Shown: positions 25,067 through 36,098 of the stretch, piece by piece | Position numbering within the stretch: the stretch's first letter is position 1 | Layout of the letters: every line of letters begins with the position of its first letter | Source of the DNA: Halomonas alkalicola | Lineage (GTDB): Bacteria; Pseudomonadota; Gammaproteobacteria; Pseudomonadales; Halomonadaceae | Direction of reading: 5' to 3' | Assembly (NCBI RefSeq): GCF_030704205.1 | Contig: NZ_CP131913.1 | Span: forward strand, 2,294,001 to 2,358,000 | Length of the DNA: 64,000 bases | Made by a program: the position numbers and the translations under genes | Notes under the pieces: generated by a model | What the model was told of the DNA's origin: nothing | Databases searched by the model: none | What the model saw: only the letters and a program-made list of their open reading frames with translations

Positions 25067-26266
25067 ATGTCGAATCCAGGACCTTCCACCGATCGTCCCG
25101 CTCTCGCCCGCCAGGCCACTCACGAGGTGCCTGCCTGGCTGAGGGGCATCTACGCCGGCCTGTGCCTCTACCTGTTCCTGGCCGCCCTCAACGTGCTGGG
25201 CGCCGGGCTCGGCACCTTCGGCAGCGACAGCGATATGCTGACCCGCGCCTTCGCCTATGGCGAGAACCCCTTCATCGCCCTGATGGCGGGTGTGCTGGTC
25301 ACCATGATCGTGCAGAGCTCGTCGTTCACCTCGGCGCTGATCGTCACCCTGGTGGCCAGCGGCGAGATGACGCTGGGCACGGCGGTCTTCGCCATCATGG
25401 GCGCCAACATCGGCACCGCGGTGACCGGGGTGATCGTGGCGCTGGCCAACGTGCGCATCAAGCGCAACTTCCGCCGCTCCTTCACCGCGGCGATGATGCA
25501 CGACTTCTTCAATATCCTGACCGTGCTGATCGTCTTCCCGATCGAGTGGTTCACCGGCATGTTCCACGAGGGCGGCCGGGGCATCTTCACCCGGCTGGCC
25601 GCCTGGCTGGCGGAGCTGATCGGCCTGGAGGAGGTCGCCCGCCCCAGCAGCCCCATCAAGGTGATCACCGCCCCCATCGTCGACGGGGCCAACTGGATCG
25701 GTGCCACCCTGATGCCGAGCCCGGCCTCCGCCGGCCTGCTGGTGGCCGGCCTCGGCCTGCTGCTGATGTTCGCCGCCCTGGTGTTCATGGTGCAGAACCT
25801 GCGCGGTGCCCTGCTGCGCCACATGGACGGCCTGTTTCGTACCTACTTCTTCCGCACCGATGCCCGCGCCTACGGGGTCGGGGTGGTCTCCACCGTGCTG
25901 GTGCAGTCCAGCTCCATCACCAGCAGCCTGATGGTGCCGCTGGCCGGGGCCGGGGTGGTGCGCCTGCGCCGGGTGCTGCCCTTCATGATGGGCGCCAACC
26001 TGGGCACCACGGTGACCAGCGTGCTGGCCGCCACCGCCAATCCCATCGCCGCGGCGATGACGGTGGCGCTGTTCCATGTCATCTTCAACCTGACGGGTAC
26101 CGCCATCTGGTGGCCGCTGCGGGTCATCCCGCTGCGCATCGCCACCTGGTACGGCCGCCTGGCCGGCAAGCAGATCCGCTACGCCTTCCTGTTCCTGATC
26201 GGCGTATTTCTGGTGGTGCCGCTGGTCGGCATCACCCTCACCGAACTGTTCATGAGCCTGCGCTGA
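25067..26266 (+). CDS. Na/Pi cotransporter family protein (NptA-like)
   Basis: 399-aa membrane protein with about eight to nine hydrophobic segments and the two inverted Na/Pi-cotransporter repeats, each with the QSSS hallmark: MIVQSSSFTSALIV near residue 80 and VLVQSSSITSSLMVPL near residue 280, each followed by a GANxGT motif (GANIGTAVTG; GANLGTTVTS). It should move inorganic phosphate with sodium, fitting a salt-adapted host. It is followed 24 bases later by a PhoU-like gene, the usual partner of these transporters. Two Pho-box-like sites precede it. Confidence 0.92.
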   Translation: MSNPGPSTDRPALARQATHEVPAWLRGIYAGLCLYLFLAALNVLGAGLGTFGSDSDMLTRAFAYGENPFIALMAGVLVTMIVQSSSFTSALIVTLVASGEMTLGTAVFAIMGANIGTAVTGVIVALANVRIKRNFRRSFTAAMMHDFFNILTVLIVFPIEWFTGMFHEGGRGIFTRLAAWLAELIGLEEVARPSSPIKVITAPIVDGANWIGATLMPSPASAGLLVAGLGLLLMFAALVFMVQNLRGALLRHMDGLFRTYFFRTDARAYGVGVVSTVLVQSSSITSSLMVPLAGAGVVRLRRVLPFMMGANLGTTVTSVLAATANPIAAAMTVALFHVIFNLTGTAIWWPLRVIPLRIATWYGRLAGKQIRYAFLFLIGVFLVVPLVGITLTELFMSLR

Positions 26267-26290
26267 GCGCGGCCAACCGGGAGGTTCCCC

Positions 26291-26977
26291 ATGTTTCGAC
26301 AGCTCTATAGCGCCCTCACCTCCGAGAACAGCATCGACCAGGCCTACGCGGACCTGACCCGGATGCTCGAGCACGGCGCCTGGATGTTCGCCCGCGCCAA
26401 CGAGGTGCTCTACAGCACCGTGCCCGCCGAGGAGGTGCGCCAGCCGCTCTACCAGCGCGATGGCGCCGTCAACGAGCTCGAGCGCTCCATCCGCCGCAAG
26501 GTGCTGCGCCATCTCACCGTCAACCCCGGCCACGACGTGGCCATCTGCCTGGCGCTGATGAGCGTGGCCAAGGACGCCGAGCGCATCGGCGACTACTGCA
26601 AGAACGTCTTCGAGGTCGGCGTCTTCTACAGCGAAGGCTTCCACGTGCCCAGCTACCAGAAGCCGCTGGACGAGATGGCCGAGCGCTTGAACGGCCTGTT
26701 CCAGGAGTTGATCGCCGCCACCCGCGACTCCGACGAGGCCAAGGCCCACCGGGTCATCACCGCCACCCGCGAGATCCGCAGCCGCTGCGACAAGCTGATC
26801 GAGGCGCTGCTGCGCGAGGAGGAGGCGGTCGAGTTCCACGAGGCGGTGGCCTACTCGCTGCTGGCCCGCCACTACAAGCGGGTGGCCTCGCACCTGGCCA
26901 ACATCGCCACCGCGGTGACCGGCCGCCTGGAAGACCTGGACTTCCCCAGCGACGCCGACGACCGCGCCCTGGACTGA
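26291..26977 (+). CDS. PhoU-like phosphate transport regulator
   Basis: 228-aa all-helical PhoU-domain protein with two repeats. The metal-binding signatures of the fold are present as CLALMSVAKDAERIGDYCKN (about residues 86-105) and a second, YSLLARHYKRVASHLANIAT, near residue 200, where the typical E/DxxxD is largely replaced. PhoU-domain proteins restrain phosphate import. Here it probably acts on the NptA-like transporter encoded upstream, since no pst genes are present. GGGAGG lies before the start. Confidence 0.88.
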   Translation: MFRQLYSALTSENSIDQAYADLTRMLEHGAWMFARANEVLYSTVPAEEVRQPLYQRDGAVNELERSIRRKVLRHLTVNPGHDVAICLALMSVAKDAERIGDYCKNVFEVGVFYSEGFHVPSYQKPLDEMAERLNGLFQELIAATRDSDEAKAHRVITATREIRSRCDKLIEALLREEEAVEFHEAVAYSLLARHYKRVASHLANIATAVTGRLEDLDFPSDADDRALD

Positions 26978-26995
26978 GCCCGGCCTCTGATCGCA

Positions 26996-27033
26996 AGAAC
27001 CCCGCGCAGGCGTGAGCCTGCGCGGGGTTCTTC
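26996..27033. terminator. Bidirectional rho-independent terminator
   Basis: A 16-bp perfect stem (AGAACCCCGCGCAGGC with its complement) around loop GTGA, with A/T at both ends, lies between the convergent phoU-like and aldo/keto reductase genes. It can stop transcripts from both sides. Confidence 0.92.
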
Positions 27034-27050
27034 GTGTTGCGGGCCGTATC

Positions 27051-28055
27051 TCAGGCCGGCGGGAACTCCTCGGTATCCACTTCGGCCTGCTGCGCCTCGG
27101 CGTAGCGCCCGCCGGCCACCCGGCCCGGGGCCAGCAGCGCATCGAGCCGCGCCACGGTGGTGGCCTCCAGGCGCAGCTCACCGGCGGCCAGGTTCTCGCC
27201 CATGTGCGCGATGGAGCGGGTGCCGGGGATCGGCAGGATGTCGTCGCCCTGGGCGCGCAGCCAGGCCAGGGCGAGCTGACCGGTGGTCACCTCGAGCCGC
27301 TCTGCCACGGCCTCAAGCTCGGCCAGCAGCGCCAGGTTGTGGGGCAGGTGCTCGGCGCTGAAGCGCGGCATGGTGCGGCGCATGTCGCCCTCCGCCAGCC
27401 GGCTGGTATCGCTCACCGCGCCGCTCAGGAAGCCGCGGCCCAGGGGGCTGAAGGCCACCAGGGCCGCGCCCACCTCGCGGCACGCCTCGATCACCGCGAT
27501 CTCCGGGTTGCGGGTCCACAGCGAGTACTCCGACTGCACCGCGGCGATGGGATGCTCGGCCCGGGCCCGGCGCAGGGTGGCCGCCGAGACCTCGGAGAGC
27601 CCCACGGCGCCGATCTTGCCCTCCGCCACCAGGCGGCCCAGCTCCCCCACGCTCTCCTCGATGGGCACCTGGCGGTCCCAGCGGTGCAGGTAGTAGAGGT
27701 CGATATGGTCGGTGCGCAGCCGCTCGAGGCTCTCCTCGCACTGGCGGCGCAGGGTGGCCGGGCGGCCGTCGATCACCTTCCTGCCCTGTTCGGGGTCCAT
27801 GGCCATGCCGCACTTGCTGGCCAGCAGGATCTCGCCGCGCTTGGCGGAGAGGGCCTTGCCGACCAGCCGCTCGTTGGCGGTGGCGCCGTAGAGGGTGGCG
27901 GTATCGAAGTGGCGATAGCCCATGTCGAAGGCGGCATCCAGGGCGCGCAGCGCCTCCGCCTCGGGCACCGGTTGGCCGTAGCCGTGGGAGAGGTTCATGC
28001 AGCCCAGGCCGATGGCGGGGGAGCCGACGTCCTGAAGGCGGGAGAAAAGCGTCAT
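27051..28055 (-). CDS. Aldo/keto reductase
   Basis: 334-aa NADPH-dependent TIM-barrel oxidoreductase. The catalytic tetrad is visible: Asp51 and Tyr56 in FDTATLYG, Lys81 in LLASKCG and His124 in DLYYLHRWD. The C-terminal cofactor segment ILPIPGTRSIAHMGENLAA is typical of the AKR13/YakC-like group. ATG 28055 has GAGGAA upstream. The substrate is unknown. It is encoded 17 bases after the methyltransferase gene on the same strand and may share its transcript. Confidence 0.92.
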   Translation of the reverse strand: MTLFSRLQDVGSPAIGLGCMNLSHGYGQPVPEAEALRALDAAFDMGYRHFDTATLYGATANERLVGKALSAKRGEILLASKCGMAMDPEQGRKVIDGRPATLRRQCEESLERLRTDHIDLYYLHRWDRQVPIEESVGELGRLVAEGKIGAVGLSEVSAATLRRARAEHPIAAVQSEYSLWTRNPEIAVIEACREVGAALVAFSPLGRGFLSGAVSDTSRLAEGDMRRTMPRFSAEHLPHNLALLAELEAVAERLEVTTGQLALAWLRAQGDDILPIPGTRSIAHMGENLAAGELRLEATTVARLDALLAPGRVAGGRYAEAQQAEVDTEEFPPA

Positions 28056-28072
28056 CACGGGGTTCCTCGTTC

Positions 28073-28666
28073 TCAGCGCTTGCGGGCGATGAACTGCACC
28101 ACGGCGCCCAGGCCAGTATGGCCGCGGCCCTCCACCACCTCGCGCTCGCACTCGCGGCTGAGCTCGATTTCCATCTCGGCGAAGGCCGCGTCGAGCTCGG
28201 CGGCGGTGGGCGTGCGGTCCGGGGTGTCCGGGCCGCCGGTGTCGCGGGGCACCTGGTCCGGGGTGTAGGCCTCGAGGATCAGCACGCCGCCGGGCTTGAG
28301 GGCGCGGAGCACCTGGCGGTGCAGGTGAGGGCGGCCCGCCGCCGGCACGTGGCAGAAGATCGACACCACCGCATCGAAGCTCTCCGGCAGGAACTCGTGC
28401 TCGGTGAGGTCGGCATTCAGGGTGGTCAGCGCCACTCCCTTCTCCTCGGCCAGCTGGGCGGCCTTGCGCAGGCCCACGGAGGAGGCATCCACCGAGGTCA
28501 CCCAGTGGCCCAGCCCCGCCAGGTAGACCCCGTTGCGCCCCTCGCCGTCCGCCAGACAGAGTACGCGCTTCGGCGCCTCGCCGATCAGGCCGGCCTGCTC
28601 GCGCAGGAAGTCGTTGGGTTCGGTGCCGTAGACATAGTCATCCGTGCTGTAGCGGTCGTCCCACAT
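28073..28666 (-). CDS. Class I SAM-dependent methyltransferase (TehB-like)
   Basis: 197-aa methyltransferase. Motif I is VLCLADGEGRNGVYLAGLG near residue 35, followed by SVDAS, DLTEHEF and LKPGGVLILEAYTPD. The N-terminus MWDDRYSTDDYVYG is typical of the small TehB/thiopurine-like group associated with tellurite or xenobiotic methylation, but the substrate is not predictable. ATG 28666 follows GGAG; upstream codons lack homology-like sequence. It is first in a two-gene unit with the aldo/keto reductase. Confidence 0.87.
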   Translation of the reverse strand: MWDDRYSTDDYVYGTEPNDFLREQAGLIGEAPKRVLCLADGEGRNGVYLAGLGHWVTSVDASSVGLRKAAQLAEEKGVALTTLNADLTEHEFLPESFDAVVSIFCHVPAAGRPHLHRQVLRALKPGGVLILEAYTPDQVPRDTGGPDTPDRTPTAAELDAAFAEMEIELSRECEREVVEGRGHTGLGAVVQFIARKR

Positions 28667-28876
28667 GGGGGCACTCTCCTGTTGGGGGTGATCAGAGCAC
28701 GAGAGTAGCAAGTTATGCCGACAATGTGGCAGCAACATGTCGGTGTTCGGCGACGGCATGCAGCGGGGCGCTTCCTTGGCTTTCGTCGGGGGGGTGGTGT
28801 GGGGCGAGTCGGGTTAAGGTAGAACCCTTAGCGTCATAACGACACAACGACAACACGGACCTCAGGAGCGCCAGGC

Positions 28877-30127
28877 ATGGCCACGCCTTCGTCACCCTCC
28901 CTCGGGGGACCATCCCCGGGGTTCCTCTCTCCGCGCTATCGGGTGCTGCTGGCCGGGGTGTTCAGCCAGCTCCTCTGCATCGGCGTGGCGCGCTTCGCCT
29001 ATACGCCGCTGCTGCCGGTGATGCAGCAGCAGGCCTGGCTCTCCGACGCCCAGGGCGGCTGGCTGGCCGCCCTCAACTACGCCGGCTACATGCTGGGGGC
29101 GCTCACCGCCGCCTCGATCCATAGCATCCGCTTCAAGGACACCCTCTACCGCCTCACCCTGGTGCTGGCGGTGCTCTCCACCGCCGGCATGGCCCTGGCC
29201 GACAGCTTCTGGCTGTGGGCGGCCATGCGCTTCATGGCGGGCTTCTCCAGCAGCGGCGCCATGCTGCTGGCCTCCGGGCTGATCCTGCACTGGCTGATCC
29301 AGCATCGCCAGCGCGGCGAGCTGGGCATCCACTTCGCCGGGGTCGGGCTCGGCATGCTGTTCGCCGCCCTGGCCGTGGAGCTGATGCTGCGCCTCGCGCT
29401 GGATTGGCAGGCCCAGTGGTGGGGCTTCACCGCCTTGGCCGCGGCGCTGCTGGTGCCTGCCTGGCGCTGGCTGCCGCGACCGACGAAGCCTGTAGAAGGC
29501 GCCGCCGCGAGTGCCGCGCCCGCGGCCATACCGCGCAGCCGCACCTTTATGCGGCTGATGCTGGCCGCCTACTTCTGCGCCGGCTACGGCTACGTGATCA
29601 GCGCCACCTTCATCGTGGCCATCGTGGAGCGCGAGCCGCTGCTGGCCGGCGCCGGCAACTGGACCTTCGCCCTGGTGGGCCTGGCCGCCGCCCCCGCGGT
29701 GATGGTGTGGGACCTGATCGCCCGGCGCTTCGGTTACCTGGGCGCGCTGATCGCGGCCATGGCCCTGCAGGTGGTGGGCATCGTGCTGCCGGCGCTCACC
29801 TCTAGCCTGGCCGGCGTGCTGATCAGCGCCGTGCTCTACGGCGGCACCTTCCTCGGCTGTGTGAGCCTGGTGCTGACCATGGCCGGCCGGCTCTACCCGC
29901 AGAGCCCGGCGCGGATGATGGGGCGCATGACGCTCGCCTACGGCGTGGCGCAGATCGTCGCCCCGGCGCTCACCGGCCTGCTCGCCGAGGCCACCGGCCA
30001 CTACTACACCGGCCTGTGGCTGGCCGGCGGCTTCGTGGCCCTGGGGGCGCTGCTGCTGATCTGGCTGCGTGCGGTGGATCAGACCGCCCAGCGGCTGGAT
30101 GCCGAGGCGAGGGGAAACGTGGCCTGA
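28877..30127 (+). CDS. YbfB/YjiJ-family MFS transporter
   Basis: 416-aa major facilitator protein with twelve predicted membrane helices. The N-terminal helix FSQLLCIGVARFAYTPLLPV, with its Arg-Phe-Ala-Tyr-Thr-Pro-Leu-Leu-Pro-x-Met pattern, marks the YbfB/YjiJ family. A central loop (about residues 205-225, Ala/Pro rich) separates the two six-helix bundles. The transported compound is unknown. CAGGAG precedes the start. Confidence 0.9.
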   Translation: MATPSSPSLGGPSPGFLSPRYRVLLAGVFSQLLCIGVARFAYTPLLPVMQQQAWLSDAQGGWLAALNYAGYMLGALTAASIHSIRFKDTLYRLTLVLAVLSTAGMALADSFWLWAAMRFMAGFSSSGAMLLASGLILHWLIQHRQRGELGIHFAGVGLGMLFAALAVELMLRLALDWQAQWWGFTALAAALLVPAWRWLPRPTKPVEGAAASAAPAAIPRSRTFMRLMLAAYFCAGYGYVISATFIVAIVEREPLLAGAGNWTFALVGLAAAPAVMVWDLIARRFGYLGALIAAMALQVVGIVLPALTSSLAGVLISAVLYGGTFLGCVSLVLTMAGRLYPQSPARMMGRMTLAYGVAQIVAPALTGLLAEATGHYYTGLWLAGGFVALGALLLIWLRAVDQTAQRLDAEARGNVA

Positions 30128-30248
30128 CACCTGATGAATCAACCCGTTACCAAGGGTTACCGGAAAATGTTGAACGCGAGCGGCTGAGTGTCGTCACAGG
30201 GGGCACATGCACGTAACGCCCCCCTGGGGTGATTCTCTGGAGGTATCA

Positions 30249-30632
30249 ATGAAACGGATGACAGCCCTTTTCTCTGCCGCCCTGCTCAGCGCCGGCCTGA
30301 TGTCAGCCACCGCCCACGCCCAGCAGGACCCGGCCGCCGCTCCCGAGCAGCCCCAGGCCGCGGCCCCGGCGACGGACTTCACCGATGAGCAGCTCGAGCA
30401 GTTTGCGGAGGTCTCCCAGGAAATCGTCGTGATCTCCCAGGAGTACACCGAGCGCCTGCAGGCCGCCGAGGACGAAGCCGCCCAGCAGGAAGTGCAGATG
30501 GAGGCCAACGACAAGATGGTCGAAGCGGTCGAGAAGGGTGGTCTCGACGTGGATACCTTCAACGCCATCGGCATGGCGGTTCAGCAGGACCCCGAGCTGA
30601 TGCAGCGCGTTCAGGAGAAGGTCGAGTCGTAA
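30249..30632 (+). CDS. DUF4168 domain exported protein
   Basis: 127-aa protein with signal peptide (cleaved after AHA, residue 24). The mature part starts with an Ala/Pro/Gln-rich linker, then an acidic helical DUF4168 domain (FTDEQLEQFAEVSQEI through DVDTFNAIGMAVQQDPELMQR). Family members are small periplasmic or envelope proteins of unknown function, common in halophiles and cyanobacteria. TGGAGG precedes ATG 30249. It is a single gene ending before a strong terminator. Confidence 0.85.
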   Translation: MKRMTALFSAALLSAGLMSATAHAQQDPAAAPEQPQAAAPATDFTDEQLEQFAEVSQEIVVISQEYTERLQAAEDEAAQQEVQMEANDKMVEAVEKGGLDVDTFNAIGMAVQQDPELMQRVQEKVES

Positions 30633-30738
30633 GGCTCGCGGACCGGCCCAGGCCCGGTCCCGATGTATGGTGTTCCCCGACGCGGCCGGTCCAGGTTCCC
30701 CCCGTCCCCTCGGCATGTCCGGCCGGACCGCGTCCTTC

Positions 30739-30763
30739 GCCCCCGCACCCTGCGGGGGCTTTT
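30739..30763 (+). terminator. Rho-independent terminator after the DUF4168 gene
   Basis: GCCCCCGCA-CCC-TGCGGGGGC is a 9-bp perfect stem followed by TTTT on the plus strand, about 107 bases beyond the DUF4168 stop. Confidence 0.9.
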
Positions 30764-31065
30764 CGTGGCTGCTCGCGAGCTCGCATGAGTCTCGGTTGCG
30801 AGATTGCTAGCTATCCGATCGAGCTGCCGGCGGCCTCGCCACTCATGTAGGCTTCTCGAATTCGCGGCTCAGACAGCCCAGCGAAGTCGTGGTATTTCAA
30901 TCAGTTATCGCGATCACATCATCGTCCCCAGCGAAAATCAGATATGAAGCAGCTTGAGTCTGGCCAATGACCTTTCTTTTAGAAATAGCTGGCAAAGAAG
31001 GCTTCAGGATGCTTAGGTTGAATAGAAGAATCTGAATTCAGGAACTGGAATGCAGGCAGGAACGC
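30764..31065. other. Intergenic stretch at the 5' border of the CRISPR-Cas locus
   Basis: About 300 bases with clearly lower GC than the flanking chromosome. I see no convincing gene; one minus-strand frame of about 40 codons without a start (ending near 30920) reads protein-like and may be a gene remnant. The region must contain the cas3 promoter, but no single site stands out. AGGA lies just before the cas3 ATG. Confidence 0.5.
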
Positions 31066-33297
31066 ATGTTCTACGCACATTCGACTTCGGAGGGAAACAA
31101 GTCGGACTGGCAGACATTGGCCAGCCACTTGATTGCTGTAGGGGAATTGGCTGGGGAGCGAGCAGCCCGCTTTGGTGCAGGCCCTTGGGGTGAGGCCGCC
31201 GGCTTACTCCATGATATCGGCAAGTACACGGCTCCCTTCCAAAGACGCCTGGAGGGCTCGCCGGAGCGCGTGGATCACTCCACGGCCGGCGCGCATATCG
31301 CCATCGAGACATTTCCTCAGGTAGGCTACCTGTTGGCCTACCTTATCGCGGGTCACCATGCGGGGCTGGCCAATGGTCGGGATATGGGGGAGCGCACGCC
31401 ACTGAAGAACCGTCTGGAAGCAGACTTGCCGCCACTCGATCCAGTATGGCAGCAAGAGATAGCCCTTCCCCGCAATCTGTTGCCTCCGGCCCACTTTCAA
31501 CAGCGCCGCGACAGGGCCTTCTTCCAGTATGCCTTTCTAACGAGGATGTTGTTTTCCTGCCTGGTCGATGCCGACTTTGTCGATACCGAGGCCTTCTATG
31601 CCGTGCATGAAAAAGGCGTGCCCTACGCGCGTGGTGGCGGGCCGTCGCTGGACTTGCTGCGTGATGCCCTGAATCAGCGTCTGGCCACCTTCACGGCAGA
31701 TAGCGACGTCAATCGCCTGCGTAGCGAGATTCTCTCCCATGTACGTTCCCAAGCCGAGCTGTCGCCTGGACGGTTTACGTTGACGGTGCCGACCGGTGGC
31801 GGCAAGACGCTGGCCTCGCTGGCCTTCGCTCTCGATCATGCCATCGCTCACGGCATGGATCGGGTGATCTACGTGATTCCATTTACCAGTATCGTCGAGC
31901 AGAACGCCGCGGTGTTTCGCGATGCCCTGGGGAAGCATGGCGAGACGGCGGTATTGGAGCACCATAGCGCCTTCGACGCTGGCAACCCGCGTGACCACCA
32001 TAGCATCGACAAGCTGCGCCGCGACAGCGAGAACTGGGATGCGCCGATCGTCGTCACCACGGCGGTCCAGTTCTTCGAGAGCCTGTTTGCTGCCAAGACC
32101 TCGCGCTGCCGCAAGCTGCACAATATCGCGCGCAGCGTGGTGATCCTTGACGAGGCGCAGACCATGCCCTTGCCGCTGCTGCGGCCCAGTGTGGCGGCCT
32201 TGGACGAACTGGCGTTGAACTATCGCACCAGCGTCGTGCTGTGCACCGCGACCCAGCCGGCGTTGGCCGAGACCGACGATCCCGAGCGTAGTTTCGTCGG
32301 TGGTTTGCGTGACTTGCGGGAGCTGGCGCCGGAGCCGGACCGACTATACCGCGATTTCAAGCGCGTTACCGTGCGCCATATCGGCCCGCTGGACGATACG
32401 GCGCTGCGCGACGAACTGCTTGTGACCGATCAGGTGCTGTGCATCGTCAATAACCGTCGCCATGCTCGGGCGCTGTTCGAGTCGATAGCGATAGCGGATC
32501 GGTCTGGTGCCTATCACCTCACCACTTCGATGTGCGCCGTGCATCGCCGCCGGGTACTAGCCGAGATACGTCAGGTCCTCCAGGCTGGCGAGCCCTGTCG
32601 AGTCATATCGACATCGCTAATAGAGGCTGGCGTCGATGTCGACTTCCCCCGTGTATTGCGCGCTGAGGCTGGCCTGGACTCCATTGCCCAGGCGGCCGGG
32701 CGCTGCAACCGTGAGGGCAGACGCAGTGCGTCGGACAGTGAGGTCGCCATCTTTGCCACCGCCAACGATGACTGGGCACCTCCGCCTGAGCTCAAGATGT
32801 TTGCACAGGCCACTATCGAAGTGCTTAGGCACCACGGCGACGATCCGCTGTCGTTGGCGGCGATAGAGGCCTATTTCCGGCTGCTGTACTGGCAACAAGG
32901 TCCCCAGGAGCTGGATAAGCATGGCTTGCTGAAGCTGGTCGAAGATGGCCGTATCGAAGGGCTGCCCTTCGATACCCTTGAACAGAAGTTCCGAATGATT
33001 GAGAACAACCAGCGCGCCGTGATCATCCCTTTCGATGACAAGGCCCGGGATGCGCTGAGGAAGTTGGCTTATGCCGAGGGGGTGGGAGGCATCGCTCGTG
33101 AGCTCCAGCCCTATACGGTGCAGGTGCCGCAGCAGGGCTTCGCTGCGCTGGAACGGGTGGGGGCCATCGTTGCCGTAGAATCCGCCAAGTTCGGTGAGCA
33201 ATTCATGATGCTGGTTAACGAGGATCTCTATGACGGGCGGCTAGGGCTGAACTGGAGTGAGCCCACGTTTATGAGGGCTGAAAGCCTGATCTTGTAA
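31066..33297 (+). CDS. cas3: CRISPR-associated helicase/nuclease Cas3 (type I-C)
   Basis: 743-aa interference nuclease-helicase. The N-terminal HD nuclease has His49-Asp50 in LLHDIGKY, His71 and the His97-His98 pair in AGHHAGL. The superfamily 2 helicase follows: Walker A VPTGGGKT (241-248), DEAQ box (362-365), SAT-like VLCTATQP, and motif VI QAAGRCNREG. All catalytic motifs are intact. Cas3 is recruited by Cascade to degrade target DNA. It is the first cas gene, and its stop lies within a palindrome that recurs before cas5c. GC is lower than in flanking chromosome, as expected for a transferred defence locus. Confidence 0.96.
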   Translation: MFYAHSTSEGNKSDWQTLASHLIAVGELAGERAARFGAGPWGEAAGLLHDIGKYTAPFQRRLEGSPERVDHSTAGAHIAIETFPQVGYLLAYLIAGHHAGLANGRDMGERTPLKNRLEADLPPLDPVWQQEIALPRNLLPPAHFQQRRDRAFFQYAFLTRMLFSCLVDADFVDTEAFYAVHEKGVPYARGGGPSLDLLRDALNQRLATFTADSDVNRLRSEILSHVRSQAELSPGRFTLTVPTGGGKTLASLAFALDHAIAHGMDRVIYVIPFTSIVEQNAAVFRDALGKHGETAVLEHHSAFDAGNPRDHHSIDKLRRDSENWDAPIVVTTAVQFFESLFAAKTSRCRKLHNIARSVVILDEAQTMPLPLLRPSVAALDELALNYRTSVVLCTATQPALAETDDPERSFVGGLRDLRELAPEPDRLYRDFKRVTVRHIGPLDDTALRDELLVTDQVLCIVNNRRHARALFESIAIADRSGAYHLTTSMCAVHRRRVLAEIRQVLQAGEPCRVISTSLIEAGVDVDFPRVLRAEAGLDSIAQAAGRCNREGRRSASDSEVAIFATANDDWAPPPELKMFAQATIEVLRHHGDDPLSLAAIEAYFRLLYWQQGPQELDKHGLLKLVEDGRIEGLPFDTLEQKFRMIENNQRAVIIPFDDKARDALRKLAYAEGVGGIARELQPYTVQVPQQGFAALERVGAIVAVESAKFGEQFMMLVNEDLYDGRLGLNWSEPTFMRAESLIL

Positions 33298-33310
33298 TTT
33301 CCAAGGGAAA
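33295..33310. promoter_or_regulatory. Palindromic motif, copy 1 (over the cas3 stop)
   Basis: TAATTTCCAAGGGAAA contains TTTCC-AAG-GGAAA, a palindrome with 3-bp centre. The exact 16-bp sequence recurs in inverted orientation at 33566-33581. The two copies bracket the small ORF between cas3 and cas5c. They may be operators for one regulator or the ends of an inserted cassette. Confidence 0.6.
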
Positions 33311-33327
33311 GAATTGGAAGTTTTGGC

Positions 33328-33367
33328 GCCCTTGTCCTAGGCTTGCTTTGTCAAGAAGCCTGAGGGC
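33328..33367 (+). promoter_or_regulatory. Nested stem-loop covering the ribosome site of the small ORF
   Basis: Inner arms AGGCTT/AAGCCT (33339-33344, 33356-33361) and outer arms GCCCT/AGGGC (33328-33332, 33363-33367) can form one hairpin. The outer right arm includes the GAGGG ribosome site for ATG 33374, so the fold would hide it. Confidence 0.5.
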
Positions 33368-33373
33368 ACTGCC

Positions 33374-33547
33374 ATGAGCTCATCAGAAGATGGTGACGGG
33401 AGTAAGCAAAGTGACTGGTCCTTGCTGTGCAAGATTCAGAGGGGATATGTCACTTTAGAGCTTCAGTGCCCTTTCAAACTATCTTGGCTTGTCTCGTTGC
33501 TCAGCTTGGTCATAGCCGCATTAGGGATTAAAGCTTGGCTTCCATGA
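33374..33547 (+). CDS. 57-aa single-span membrane protein between cas3 and cas5c, unknown
   Basis: The ORF runs from ATG 33374 to TGA 33547, too short for common length cutoffs. A polar N-terminus (MSSSEDGDGSKQSDWSLLCK) is followed by IQRGYVTLELQCPFK and one hydrophobic helix of about 18 residues (LSWLVSLLSLVIAALGIK), ending AWLP. GAGGG lies seven bases before the ATG. Cysteines at 19 and 32 are the only ones. No family is recognised. Type I-C operons normally pass directly from cas3 to cas5c, so the gene is an extra. It might tether or regulate Cas3/Cascade at the membrane or be an unrelated passenger; no function can be assigned. Confidence 0.6.
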   Translation: MSSSEDGDGSKQSDWSLLCKIQRGYVTLELQCPFKLSWLVSLLSLVIAALGIKAWLP

Positions 33548-33565
33548 GTGAGAGAGGGTTGAAAT

Positions 33566-33581
33566 TTTCCCTTGGAAATTA
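33566..33581. promoter_or_regulatory. Palindromic motif, copy 2 (upstream of cas5c)
   Basis: TTTCCCTTGGAAATTA is the exact inverse of 33295-33310. A possible -35 (TTGAAA, 33559-33564) abuts it, in an AT-rich stretch ending in TAGGTAAAAT, so a regulator bound here could control the cas5c-cas2 transcript. The promoter call is weak. Confidence 0.5.
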
Positions 33582-33589
33582 ATAGGTAA

Positions 33590-36087
<2,498 letters not shown>

Positions 36088-36098
36088 GGAGAGTCAGA

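Noticed and set aside
25064..27181. 705-residue minus-strand frame over the phosphate genes
   Set aside because: It is antisense to the NptA-like and PhoU-like genes, which have clear family motifs.
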